NCBI RefSeq assembly: GCF_017357405.1
Contig: NZ_CP071597.1
Coordinates: forward strand, 3,410,001 to 3,474,000
Origin: Halomontanus rarus
GTDB lineage: Archaea > Halobacteriota > Halobacteria > Halobacteriales > Natrialbaceae
Length of the DNA stretch: 64,000 bases
Reading direction: 5' to 3'
The translations under genes and the position numbers were made by a program. Positions 41,985 through 50,518 of the stretch are shown here, piece by piece. The notes under the pieces were generated by a model. The model was not told the origin of the DNA, searched no databases, and worked only from the letters and a program-made list of their open reading frames with translations. Every line of letters starts with the position of its first letter. Position 1 is the first letter of the stretch.

Positions 41985-43106
41985 TTACTGGAGGTTCTCG
42001 TAGATCTCTGCGAGCGATTCACAGACGTGTATCGCGTCGAACGTATCCGCGTTCGATCGAGCGACAGCCGTCATTTCCTCGAGATTCGTCAGTGCATTCG
42101 AAATCGCATCTGCGAGTGCACTCGGCGTCCGCGGCCAAAAGGTCTCTGCCGTACCGGCCGGTGCGTACTCGTTTATTCCGGGTGCGTCGGTAATCACGAC
42201 CGGCGTTCCGCATGCGAGCGCCTCTATTTGCGTGTTTGGTCCCGCCGTTTCGTCGATCGAGGGGACGACGAGTAGGTCGGCAGAGCGATAGATTTCGTGT
42301 AATTCGGATCTGTCGACGAATCCATCGTGCGTTACAATGTGTTCTAAATCGAGAGCGGAGAGCAACTCGTAATCCGGTTCGTTGCCTCCAACGATACGAC
42401 CGCGTACTGATTCATCGATCATCTCGATAGCTTCGAGGAACAGATCGTATCCTTTGTGTGCTGATAGATCACCGACGTACAACACTTCCGGTGGTTCGTT
42501 ACGACGAGACGATCGAGATGAGAATGTCGAATCGACACCCGCTTCGAGCACGGATATCCGGCTACGTTCGATCCCGAGCAATTCGAGCATCTCGCGATGA
42601 TACTCGCTAAATGCGATCACGTGTGACGCACGACTCGCTCTGACGAGTTGTCTCCTGAGCTCGAACTTTCCGCGGAGACGAAGCGAATCGGCCGTCCCGT
42701 CGATCCACAACTCCTCTCGGCGGTTCGGGAACCAGCCACCCACGTTCGGGCCGAGCACGATCGGGGCGTTCGCCGCCGCCGCAACGGTCGGCGTGAGGAT
42801 TCCACCGACGGTAATAACGTGAACGATGTCCGCTTTAGAGCGGCGTAGATCACGCGCGAGACGAGGTGTGTTGAGGGCGAAAGCGACGTTATTTTTCGGG
42901 CTGGCCCAGAGGTCGTCACCGTCGCCCAACAGTTCGGTGGGCCGCGAAACGAGCGTTCCGTCCGGTTTGGTCGCCGTCATCGCGTGAACTTCGAACGTAA
43001 AGGGTGGGTCGTCCGCATCACGGAGAGCGTGAACCCAGTCGTGAAACCGGCCGAAACGACCGTCCATTTGACCGGTGTAGAAGGGGGTAACGTACGCAAC
43101 GTGCAT
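41985..43106 (-). CDS. Glycosyltransferase family 4
   Basis: The 373-residue protein is a GT-B fold retaining glycosyltransferase. N-terminal MHVAYVTPFYTGQMDGRFG, mid GPNVGGWFPNRREELW, and the C-terminal nucleotide-sugar block VLYVGDLSAHKGYDLFLEAI and DLLVVPSIDETAGPNTQIEALACGTPVV with the EX7E-type acid pair. It is cytoplasmic or peripheral. It probably adds a hexose to the lipid-linked glycan; donor and acceptor are unknown. Confidence 0.9.
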   Translation of the reverse strand: MHVAYVTPFYTGQMDGRFGRFHDWVHALRDADDPPFTFEVHAMTATKPDGTLVSRPTELLGDGDDLWASPKNNVAFALNTPRLARDLRRSKADIVHVITVGGILTPTVAAAANAPIVLGPNVGGWFPNRREELWIDGTADSLRLRGKFELRRQLVRASRASHVIAFSEYHREMLELLGIERSRISVLEAGVDSTFSSRSSRRNEPPEVLYVGDLSAHKGYDLFLEAIEMIDESVRGRIVGGNEPDYELLSALDLEHIVTHDGFVDRSELHEIYRSADLLVVPSIDETAGPNTQIEALACGTPVVITDAPGINEYAPAGTAETFWPRTPSALADAISNALTNLEEMTAVARSNADTFDAIHVCESLAEIYENLQ

Positions 43107-43407
43107 TTGTCTGCCCGAACGTAAGAGGGACGTTCCTCTATCGTTTTCGATGGTATTCCGTCACAAATTCACAACCTCACGTATTCCGTTCACACGCCCA
43201 CGTATCGAATCCGTTCTCACCGAGGTCCCACGCGGCTCGATAACGGAAGGGACACCGACAGAGTGAACGAGACGTCGATTCGAGAGAGACGACCCGAAAA
43301 TCAGCTCTTCTCGGATTCGGTTGTCCCTTCTCACGACGGGGACAGGTTCGACCTCCGTTCACGAGGATGATCGATACTTCCTTGGGACACTATCTGGTAT
43401 CGTAACT
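43107..43407. other. Divergent intergenic region
   Basis: The 301 bp between the GT4 gene and the alkaline-phosphatase-superfamily gene contain no gene that I can support. The frame of the right-hand gene is open to 43321 but that part is not conserved-looking. No clear repeat is seen. Confidence 0.5.
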
Positions 43408-44277
43408 ATGATCAGCCTCTTCGATTCTACCGCCTGGAAACAACGGCTCGAGTACTACCTATTGGGATCGTACTACCGGAGACAATCGAACGAGGGTATC
43501 GACATAATGGCTGAAGACTGGGACTCGCTGATTATTCTCGACGCCTGTCGGTACGACACGATGTGCGAAGTCCTCCCGACGGAGTGGCCATCTCCGAAGA
43601 AAGTAATCAGTCGGGCGGGAAACACGCACGATTTCTATCACGCGAACTTCGACGACGGACCGTACCACGATACCGTCGTCGTCTCGGCGAATCCGCGCCC
43701 GTCCCAGTTTCGCCCGAACGCGTTCTACGAAATCGTCGACTGCTGGGATCGCTGCTGGAACGAGGAGTACGGAACCGTGCTCCCGGACGTCATGGCGCGC
43801 GAAACGCGTCGAGCGCACGAGGAATTCCCGAACAAACGCGTCCTCGCCCACTGGATACAACCGCACTATCCGTTCATCGGCGGCGAGGGTGAACTCGCGG
43901 ACTACCCTGCAGATCAGGAATCGATCTGGCACGATCTCCACCGTAACCGTATCGATCCGGACGACGCGTACGCGGCGTATCGCGACACCCTCGAGACGAC
44001 GATTCCGCACGTCCAATCCGTCCTCGAGGAGATCGACGGGAAAGCCGTCGTAACCTCAGACCACGGAAACGCGTTCGGCGAAGGACCGTGGTGGTACCCG
44101 TTTCCGGTGTACGGACACCCGCGAAACGTTCGAACGCCGGAAACGGTCGAAGTGCCGTGGCTCGAGTTCGACTGCGGTCCCCGTCGGTCCATCTCCGTGG
44201 GCGAACCGATCGCCGATCGTGATGCGGTGGCGGGCGAGACAGTCGAGTCTCGCCTCGAAGATCTCGGCTACGTCTGA
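43408..44277 (+). CDS. Alkaline-phosphatase-superfamily protein (sulfatase-like), LEDLGY tail
   Basis: This 289-residue protein has the superfamily pattern: SLIILDACRYDTMCEVL with the first metal-binding Asp and a downstream ISRAGNTHDFYH block, then VLAHWIQPHYPFIG and KAVVTSDHGNAFGEG, the late Asp-His pair. The usual nucleophile Ser/Thr/Cys is not plain. It ends in RLEDLGYV, as do its two neighbours of the same superfamily. It probably adds or removes a phosphate- or sulfate-bearing group on the surface glycan. No signal peptide was seen. The stop abuts the next convergent stop. Confidence 0.8.
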   Translation: MISLFDSTAWKQRLEYYLLGSYYRRQSNEGIDIMAEDWDSLIILDACRYDTMCEVLPTEWPSPKKVISRAGNTHDFYHANFDDGPYHDTVVVSANPRPSQFRPNAFYEIVDCWDRCWNEEYGTVLPDVMARETRRAHEEFPNKRVLAHWIQPHYPFIGGEGELADYPADQESIWHDLHRNRIDPDDAYAAYRDTLETTIPHVQSVLEEIDGKAVVTSDHGNAFGEGPWWYPFPVYGHPRNVRTPETVEVPWLEFDCGPRRSISVGEPIADRDAVAGETVESRLEDLGYV

Positions 44278-45252
44278 TCACATGTACCCGAGGTCCTCGA
44301 GGCGGCTTCGAACGTGATCGCGATCCCCGTTCCCGCTTCGGTCCCACTCTCGGGCCCGACTACGGTGATCGTGGTTCTCGAGTAGCGCTTCGATGGCCGC
44401 CCTGACGTCGAGGACGGAGTCGATCGAATCGACGAGGTCGGCATCGGTGCTCGCGACCATCGCTTCGTGCGTGTGGACGCCGTCTTGCAGTCCGTGATCG
44501 CTCACCAGCACTAACTCGTCACCCTCCTCGAGATCACCGCGTAATTCACCGACGAACTCGTCTACTTCGTCGTACGCTGTGGCCTGCATCTCCGGGCTAT
44601 CGTAGGTGACGTGGCCGACGAGGTCCAGCCCGCTGGTGTATCCGAACACGAGTTCGTATCGACCGCTTCTGAGCGCGCGACGCGTTCTCGCGAGTCGGAT
44701 CATCGTCATCTCTAGACAGTGCTCGTAGAACGTTTCCGGATCCGAACTCCTGTGCCCGCCCGTGGCGTCCGGATCGCGTTCGAAGAGATCACCCATCCGC
44801 CGGCGAAGCTGGTGCTCGCGATCCTCCTCGTCGGGATCGGTGACGTAGTTCGGAACGCCGATCGCGAGCGCCTCGCGGTCGTCGAAGACCGTCTCGAGGT
44901 CGTTCTCCGCGTAGTACGTTGCCGGCGTCCGAAAGGCGTCGGCCTCGGTATTCGTGAGCAGCCACGCCCCGATTCGGGACTGGACGCCGTCCGGAAGCGT
45001 ATACTCGGCGACTCGACTTCCGACCTGCAGTACGGGATTCTCCCACGCGACGCCGTCGTCCAGTTGTAACCCGTGTTCGTCGGGCGTGAGGCCGGTGATG
45101 ATCGTCGGCCACAGTTCGTGCGTACTCGGCTCACCAGCAGAACTCGAGATCGTCTCGATACGGCGGTGAGCGTCGAGTGAGAGGTTCGGGTGGGCGTTCG
45201 GGTCGACGAGATCGGGATCGAGAGCGTCGAGACCGACGACAACGACGGTCAT
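44278..45252 (-). CDS. Alkaline-phosphatase-superfamily phosphodiesterase, LEDLGYM tail
   Basis: The 324-residue protein starts MTVVVVGLDALDPDLVDPN and has the Thr-containing block ELWPTIITGLTPDEHG expected for a nucleotide pyrophosphatase/phosphodiesterase nucleophile. The metal-binding residues are in GYTSGLDLVGHVTYD and LVLVSDHGLQDGVHTHEA. It resembles small archaeal type I phosphodiesterases. The C-terminal LEDLGYM tail is shared with both neighbours. The stop is adjacent to that of the convergent gene at 43408-44277. Confidence 0.85.
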   Translation of the reverse strand: MTVVVVGLDALDPDLVDPNAHPNLSLDAHRRIETISSSAGEPSTHELWPTIITGLTPDEHGLQLDDGVAWENPVLQVGSRVAEYTLPDGVQSRIGAWLLTNTEADAFRTPATYYAENDLETVFDDREALAIGVPNYVTDPDEEDREHQLRRRMGDLFERDPDATGGHRSSDPETFYEHCLEMTMIRLARTRRALRSGRYELVFGYTSGLDLVGHVTYDSPEMQATAYDEVDEFVGELRGDLEEGDELVLVSDHGLQDGVHTHEAMVASTDADLVDSIDSVLDVRAAIEALLENHDHRSRAREWDRSGNGDRDHVRSRLEDLGYM

Positions 45253-45368
45253 TCGTCAGGATACACACGCTACGGTCGTAAACCTGTTTTCGTTCGATTC
45301 GGTGACTCTACCGAGGTGCCGTCATGAAAGTAGAAACCATCATTGGGCTGGGGGAAGACGATAGACCA

Positions 45369-46793
45369 ATGAGCGACTTGCCGAACGTAGTGTGGGTAAC
45401 GCTCGACAGCGTTCGGACAGACCACACGACCATGTCAGGATATCGACGGGATACGACGCCGAATCTGGCTCGTATCGCGGCGGACGGAGACGGCCGACAG
45501 TTCTCGAATTGCTTTTCTCACGGCATCTGGACCCTCGCCTCGAGCGCTTCGATCCTGACCGGAACGTATCCGTCACGCCACGACGTCGGCCTCGGAAGCA
45601 GCAAACTCTCTCCGAAGCTCTCGACTGCAGGTGAACTGTTCTCCGAACAGGGGTATCGAACAGCCTGTCTCTCGTGTAACTCACACATCAGCGATGCGAC
45701 CGACCTTAGTCGCGGTTTCGACCGATTCGAGTGGCTCTCCTCGTCGACACTGTTGCAAGCTGCTGGCCTCAAGACGACGCTCGAGTACGGACTCAACATC
45801 CGAAAACACTCGGCCGGGTTCACGACCGATCCGAACAAGCACTCGACGCCATTTCTGATGAACGAGATCGCGACTCGGTGGCTCGACTCGCTGGCCGACG
45901 AAGAACCGTTCTTCTTCTACCTTCACTACAACGAACCCCACCGTCCGTACTATCCGCCACGACCCTACCTCGACCGCTACACCGACGACATCGACGCGTC
46001 ACCACAGGAGGCGGTCGACACCGCAATGCGCGTCCACGAGAACCTGTACGAAATCGTCGCGAACGGCTGCCAGCTCTCGACGCGCGAGTGGGAGTCACTT
46101 CGGGCGATGTACGACGCCGAGATCGCGTACACAGACGAGATGATCGGACAGTTGTTCGATCACGTCCGCTCTCGCGACCTCGAAGACACGATTTTCGTCA
46201 TCACGGCAGACCACGGGGAACTCTTCGGCGAGTACGGGTTGCTCGCACACAAGCTCTGTCTGCACGACGGCGTCATCAACGTCCCACTGGTCGTCCACGG
46301 TCTCGAGGCGCTGTCTTCCGACATCGACGAAGACACCCTCGGCGCCGTCACCGACGAAAACGCCCTCGTCCAGCACGCCGACGTCATGCAGACGCTGGTC
46401 ACCCGTGCGGGTGGACGAACCGACGATATGCAAGGCATCGATATCCGGACGGCGGAGCGCGAGCACGCTATCGCTCAACGCGGCACTGCCGAGTACGAGC
46501 CCTTCCTCGAGCACAACTCCGAGTTCGAGACCGATCGGTACCACGACTCGATGCTGACCTGCCTTCGAACGAACGATTTCAAGTACTGTTACAGCGAGGA
46601 TCGGACCGAACTGTTCGATCTCCCGGACGAAGAGACGGACGTATCCAGTGAATACCCCGACCGCGTCGAGCAGTTCGACCAAACGCTAACGGAGTGGCTC
46701 GAGACCGACGGACAACCGATCGACGCGACGCTCGAAGCGGAGTTTACGGATGCGATGGAACAACAACTGAAGGATCTCGGGTATATCGAGTAA
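45369..46793 (+). CDS. Sulfatase-like hydrolase/transferase
   Basis: This 474-residue member of the sulfatase family has PNVVWVTLDSVRTDHTTMSGY, HGIWTLASSASILTGTYPSRH, FFYLHYNEPHRPYYPP and FVITADHGELFGEYG. At the place where sulfatases have C/S-x-P-x-R it reads WTLASSA, so the formylglycine cysteine is missing and Thr may be the nucleophile. That pattern is common in archaeal sulfatase-like proteins and points to phosphate-group transfer as an alternative. It ends QLKDLGYIE. The ATG at 45369 begins at the conserved strand, and the stop overlaps the flippase start. Confidence 0.88.
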   Translation: MSDLPNVVWVTLDSVRTDHTTMSGYRRDTTPNLARIAADGDGRQFSNCFSHGIWTLASSASILTGTYPSRHDVGLGSSKLSPKLSTAGELFSEQGYRTACLSCNSHISDATDLSRGFDRFEWLSSSTLLQAAGLKTTLEYGLNIRKHSAGFTTDPNKHSTPFLMNEIATRWLDSLADEEPFFFYLHYNEPHRPYYPPRPYLDRYTDDIDASPQEAVDTAMRVHENLYEIVANGCQLSTREWESLRAMYDAEIAYTDEMIGQLFDHVRSRDLEDTIFVITADHGELFGEYGLLAHKLCLHDGVINVPLVVHGLEALSSDIDEDTLGAVTDENALVQHADVMQTLVTRAGGRTDDMQGIDIRTAEREHAIAQRGTAEYEPFLEHNSEFETDRYHDSMLTCLRTNDFKYCYSEDRTELFDLPDEETDVSSEYPDRVEQFDQTLTEWLETDGQPIDATLEAEFTDAMEQQLKDLGYIE

Positions 46794-48217
46794 TGCGTCT
46801 CGGTCGGACAACGCTGATTCACTTCAGTTCGCAGGTGGCCATCTCGGTCTCGGGATTCGTCGCGACGTTGTTTATCGCTCGCGAACTCGGCTCCGCGACC
46901 CTTGGGGTGTACGCCACGGTGGTCGCACTGTTGTTCTGGACGACGATTCCGTCGAGTGCTGTTGGGAGTGCAATTACCAAACGTCTCAGTGAGGGACACG
47001 ATCAGGGTGCATATTGCGTCGCCGGAGTCGTGACGACGATGATACTCGTCGGATCGGTTGCGCTTCTGGCTGTGACGTACGGACCGTGGATCGACGTCTA
47101 CGTCGGTGCACCAGTTACCGATCTGTTCGTATTACTGCTCGTCGGTACCGGCCTATTCAACACGACGTTAGCGATACTAAACGGCCAGAAGAAGGTCGCT
47201 TATTCGGGGCTCACACAGGCGAGCGACCGTGTCATTCGAACTACATTACAGGTCCTTCTCGTCATCGTCGGATACGAACTCGTTGGACTTCTCGTCGGAC
47301 ACGTCGTCGCGCTCGTCTGTGCGAGCGTACTCGCCCTCTTCTTTTTCGACGTTACGCCGTCGCGACCGACGCGCACACATTTTCGAAGCATCTACGAATA
47401 CGCTCGCTACTCTTGGCTCGGAACGCTGCAATCGCGTGCGTTCGGCTGGATGGATACGATCGTTCTCGCCTTTTTCGTCGCGCCGAGTTTCATCGGCATC
47501 TACGAGGTCTCGTGGAACCTCGCATCGATGCTCGCGCTGGTTAGCACCTCGATCCAACAAACGCTGTTCCCCGAACTGAGTGAACTCAGCACGGCGGACA
47601 GTTACGACCGGATCAGACACTACCTCGAGGAAGGACTGGTGTTTACCGGTGTGTTCGCGATACCCGGTCTGTTCGGTGCGGCCGTACTCGGGCCACAGAT
47701 CCTGAAGATATACAGTCCGGAGTTCCAGCAGGGGGCACAGATCCTGTTGTTGCTCATCATCGCTCGAACGATCGCGGCGTTCGGCGATCAGTTCCTCAGC
47801 GCGATCAATGCAGTCGACCGGCCGGACATCGCATTTCGCGTCAATCTCGCGTTCGTCGCCGCGAACATCGTCTTGAACGTAATCCTTATCTGGCAGTTCG
47901 GCTGGTACGGCGCGGCGGTCGCGACGTTGCTATCTGCACTGCTCTCACTGGTGCTCGGTTACTACTCGCTCGCTTCCCTGATCGGTACTCCTCCGGTCCC
48001 TGCCATCGAGATCGGCCGGGAGATGATTGCTGCGTCGATGATGGCCGTCGTCGTCTTCGCTCTCGAACGGGCTGTTCCCGAGAATCACTACGTCACCATC
48101 GCGCTCGTGTTCGTCGGTGCACTCGTCTATACGATCTGTCTGCTAGCGCTTTCGAAACGCGTCCGGGTGAAAGCCTGGGGACTGCTTCCCGCGCCGATCC
48201 GCGGACGGGTCGCGTAA
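46793..48217 (+). CDS. Polysaccharide/lipid-linked oligosaccharide flippase (Wzx/AglR-like)
   Basis: The 474-residue protein has 12-14 membrane helices. It starts MRLGRTTLIHFSSQVAISVSG and continues with the MOP-superfamily N-terminal domain (LFIARELGSATLGVYATV) and the C-terminal polysaccharide-synthesis block (FLSAINAVDRPDIAFRVNL). Proteins of this kind move lipid-linked sugars across the membrane; AglR has this suggested role in Haloferax. Its ATG shares one base with the sulfatase-like stop (TAATG), so the two are coupled. Confidence 0.88.
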   Translation: MRLGRTTLIHFSSQVAISVSGFVATLFIARELGSATLGVYATVVALLFWTTIPSSAVGSAITKRLSEGHDQGAYCVAGVVTTMILVGSVALLAVTYGPWIDVYVGAPVTDLFVLLLVGTGLFNTTLAILNGQKKVAYSGLTQASDRVIRTTLQVLLVIVGYELVGLLVGHVVALVCASVLALFFFDVTPSRPTRTHFRSIYEYARYSWLGTLQSRAFGWMDTIVLAFFVAPSFIGIYEVSWNLASMLALVSTSIQQTLFPELSELSTADSYDRIRHYLEEGLVFTGVFAIPGLFGAAVLGPQILKIYSPEFQQGAQILLLLIIARTIAAFGDQFLSAINAVDRPDIAFRVNLAFVAANIVLNVILIWQFGWYGAAVATLLSALLSLVLGYYSLASLIGTPPVPAIEIGREMIAASMMAVVVFALERAVPENHYVTIALVFVGALVYTICLLALSKRVRVKAWGLLPAPIRGRVA

Positions 48218-48221
48218 TCGC

Positions 48222-49370
48222 TTACTCGAGATCAGCGAGGATGTTCTCGTAGCGGCCGAGTGACGCTCGAAAACTGAACTCTTGCTCTACCAGTTCGCGA
48301 GAGCTCCCACTCATCCTCTCCGGAGTGTAACGATCCTGCTCGAGAACCGACCGAATCCACTCCAAAATCACTCGCGGCTCCATTTGGTCCATCAACATTC
48401 CCGTCTCACCCTCTTTTACGACGTCAGGCACACCCGAAACCGGCGTCGCGTACACCGGCGTCCCGCACGCCATCGCCTCGAGGATCGTCGTCGGCAATCC
48501 TTCGGTCGGTTGCGAGGGCATCACGAGCAGCCGCAACCGGTTCAGTTCGGCGGGCACGTCGTCGTGGTCGACCCAGCCGGTCACCTCTGTGGCACCGCGA
48601 TCGATCTCGTCGGCGAGTTCCTCCTCGAGCCACCCTCGCAGTGGCCCGTCTCCGACGAATCGAAACGTAATCTCGTCGGGGAGTTGCTTCGCCACCTCCG
48701 CCAACTCGCGAATCCCCTTCTCCTCGTCGAGGCGACCGACGAATCCCACCGTATTCGGCCGCTCCTCGAACGGGACCGTCGGCCGAAAGCGATCCGTGTC
48801 GACGTACCGCGCCCCGTTCGGATACAGTTTGTGAGAGAACCGCTCGAGTCCCAGTTCGCTGGCCATTCCGGGCGTGTAGGTGACGATCGCGTTCGCGGCC
48901 GCGTAGCTCGCCCACTCGAGACACCGGACGGGAGTCGCGAGCGCCCGCGCTAGCGGCGACGGCAGTTGCTGCTCCCAGTTCAACCTGAGCGTCAGGGGGA
49001 CGTCCCCGCGGGGTTCGACGACGACGGTCTTGCCGATGGCGCGCGCGAAGAGTACTGGCAGCAGGTACGACGTCGCCCCGAAGAAGAGCACCACGTCCTC
49101 GTCTCGACGGGCGATTTCCCGGCACATCCGGAGTTGATTGAGCGCGAACCGGAGCGCAGCGACCGCGACGGTCGACTGGCCCGCACCTTTCGACGTCAGT
49201 TCGACGACCTCGTGGCGGTCCCGTATCGCCGACGTCGACGGGAGATCCGCCGTGATCAGCGAGACGTCGGTGAGGTCGCCGAGGATTTCGAGCAGCGTCC
49301 GCGTCGCGTTTTCACCCGCGGAGCCGAGCGGATGCGTGACGACGCAGACGCCGGGGAGCTCGTCGGACAC
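48222..49370 (-). CDS. Glycosyltransferase family 4
   Basis: The 382-residue GT-B enzyme starts with a GTG at 49370 (VSDELPGVCVVTHPLG). The nucleotide-sugar domain contains TVGFVGRLDEEKGIRELAEV and LLVMPSQPTEGLPTTILEAMACGTPVYA. The start follows the preceding gene's stop by 2 bp, so it is coupled to the GT2 gene. Donor and acceptor are unknown. Convergent with the flippase gene, 4 bp apart. Confidence 0.9.
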   Translation of the reverse strand: MSDELPGVCVVTHPLGSAGENATRTLLEILGDLTDVSLITADLPSTSAIRDRHEVVELTSKGAGQSTVAVAALRFALNQLRMCREIARRDEDVVLFFGATSYLLPVLFARAIGKTVVVEPRGDVPLTLRLNWEQQLPSPLARALATPVRCLEWASYAAANAIVTYTPGMASELGLERFSHKLYPNGARYVDTDRFRPTVPFEERPNTVGFVGRLDEEKGIRELAEVAKQLPDEITFRFVGDGPLRGWLEEELADEIDRGATEVTGWVDHDDVPAELNRLRLLVMPSQPTEGLPTTILEAMACGTPVYATPVSGVPDVVKEGETGMLMDQMEPRVILEWIRSVLEQDRYTPERMSGSSRELVEQEFSFRASLGRYENILADLE

Positions 49371-49372
49371 GG

Positions 49373-50293
49373 TTATCGCCACCGCGTCAGTCCGTAGAGG
49401 TAGCCGAAGCCGACGGTAACCGTCAGGAGACAGAGCGTGAGCAGTTGCCGTCCCTGACGGCGCGTCTCGCCGTCGACCGTGGCGCGAACGCGAGCGGGAA
49501 CGGAGTCGAAGAGTAACTGACCCAGGAAGTCGCCTTCCTCGTCGCTCGAGTCCGGAACCAGTACCTCCATGGCTCGCTTCGAGTATCCCTGCCAGAACGC
49601 GCGCTCGAGGAGCCACCGGAAGTCGGTTCGGTACTCGAAGACTTTGTGTCCGACTTCGGCCTCCGGGACGTACCAGACGCCGCGGCCGTACGCCCGCTGC
49701 ATTCGAGCGCAGAGTTCCGTTTCCCCGCCCTGGAGGTTCGAATCGCCTTTTCGGCCGCCGATGTCCGTATCGAACCCGCCGAGTTCCAGAAAGACGTCTC
49801 GTCGAAAGGAGATGTTCGAACCGAACGTGTTTCGAACCTCTCCCGATCCGTCCGCGAATCCGCGGTGGGTGACGCCCACGAGCCAGTAGAACTCCGCCGG
49901 GAGAAAGTCGGGCTTTCCGGCGACCCACAGCGGCGTCATCGTCCCGCCGGCGGCGATCGCGTTCTCCTCCTCGTAGGCGGCGACCAGCGACTCGAGCCAC
50001 CGTTCGTCCGCGACCGCATCGTCGTCGATGAACGCCACGATATCGCCGGATGCGAGTTCGGCGCCGCGGTTTCTACTCTCGAGAAGGCCGCGGTTTTCGT
50101 CGTTACAGTGGAGCACGACGTCGGGGCGGTCACCGAAGTCCTCGCGAACGCGCTCGTAGACCTCCTCCGTTCCGTCGACGATCAAGACGAGTTCGACGCC
50201 GTCGTGCGTCTGCGAGAGGATACTTTCCGCGGCTTCACAACAGTCTTCGTAGAGATCGGGTGAGTACGTGCACAGTACGACCGAGACGTCCAT
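49373..50293 (-). CDS. aglG: Glycosyltransferase family 2, AglG-like (hexuronosyltransferase)
   Basis: This 306-residue GT2 enzyme has MDVSVVLCTYSPDLYEDC, VLIVDGTEEVYERV, LHCNDENRGLLESRNRGAEL and the DxD motif AFIDDDAVADERWLE. GGTMTPLWVAGKPDFLPAEF and EFYWLVG are typical of AglG, the enzyme that adds glucuronate to the dolichyl-linked hexose in Haloferax volcanii. A C-terminal hydrophobic segment (LLTLCLLTVTVGFGYLYGL) tethers it to the membrane. It stands next to aglB and with AglJ and AglM fits the first steps of the N-glycan. The symbol is by similarity. Confidence 0.8.
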   Translation of the reverse strand: MDVSVVLCTYSPDLYEDCCEAAESILSQTHDGVELVLIVDGTEEVYERVREDFGDRPDVVLHCNDENRGLLESRNRGAELASGDIVAFIDDDAVADERWLESLVAAYEEENAIAAGGTMTPLWVAGKPDFLPAEFYWLVGVTHRGFADGSGEVRNTFGSNISFRRDVFLELGGFDTDIGGRKGDSNLQGGETELCARMQRAYGRGVWYVPEAEVGHKVFEYRTDFRWLLERAFWQGYSKRAMEVLVPDSSDEEGDFLGQLLFDSVPARVRATVDGETRRQGRQLLTLCLLTVTVGFGYLYGLTRWR

Positions 50294-50518
50294 TGGTAGT
50301 GACCGCCGATTGGGCGTGAACGACCGTTAGTGTACCGGGTTTCGCCGTGACAGTGACCCGGATCTCGTCGTGGTCGACGTCCAGTTCCGGGACTCTCGGA
50401 ACCGCGGCTCGTCAATCGGCGCGAAGCGCTGATTCCGAACGGTGGGTCGTCCTCTGAACCGAAACGACTCGCACGAAGATGGGAAAGCTTATTTTTGGCA
50501 TCCGTCTGAGGCAAGCTA

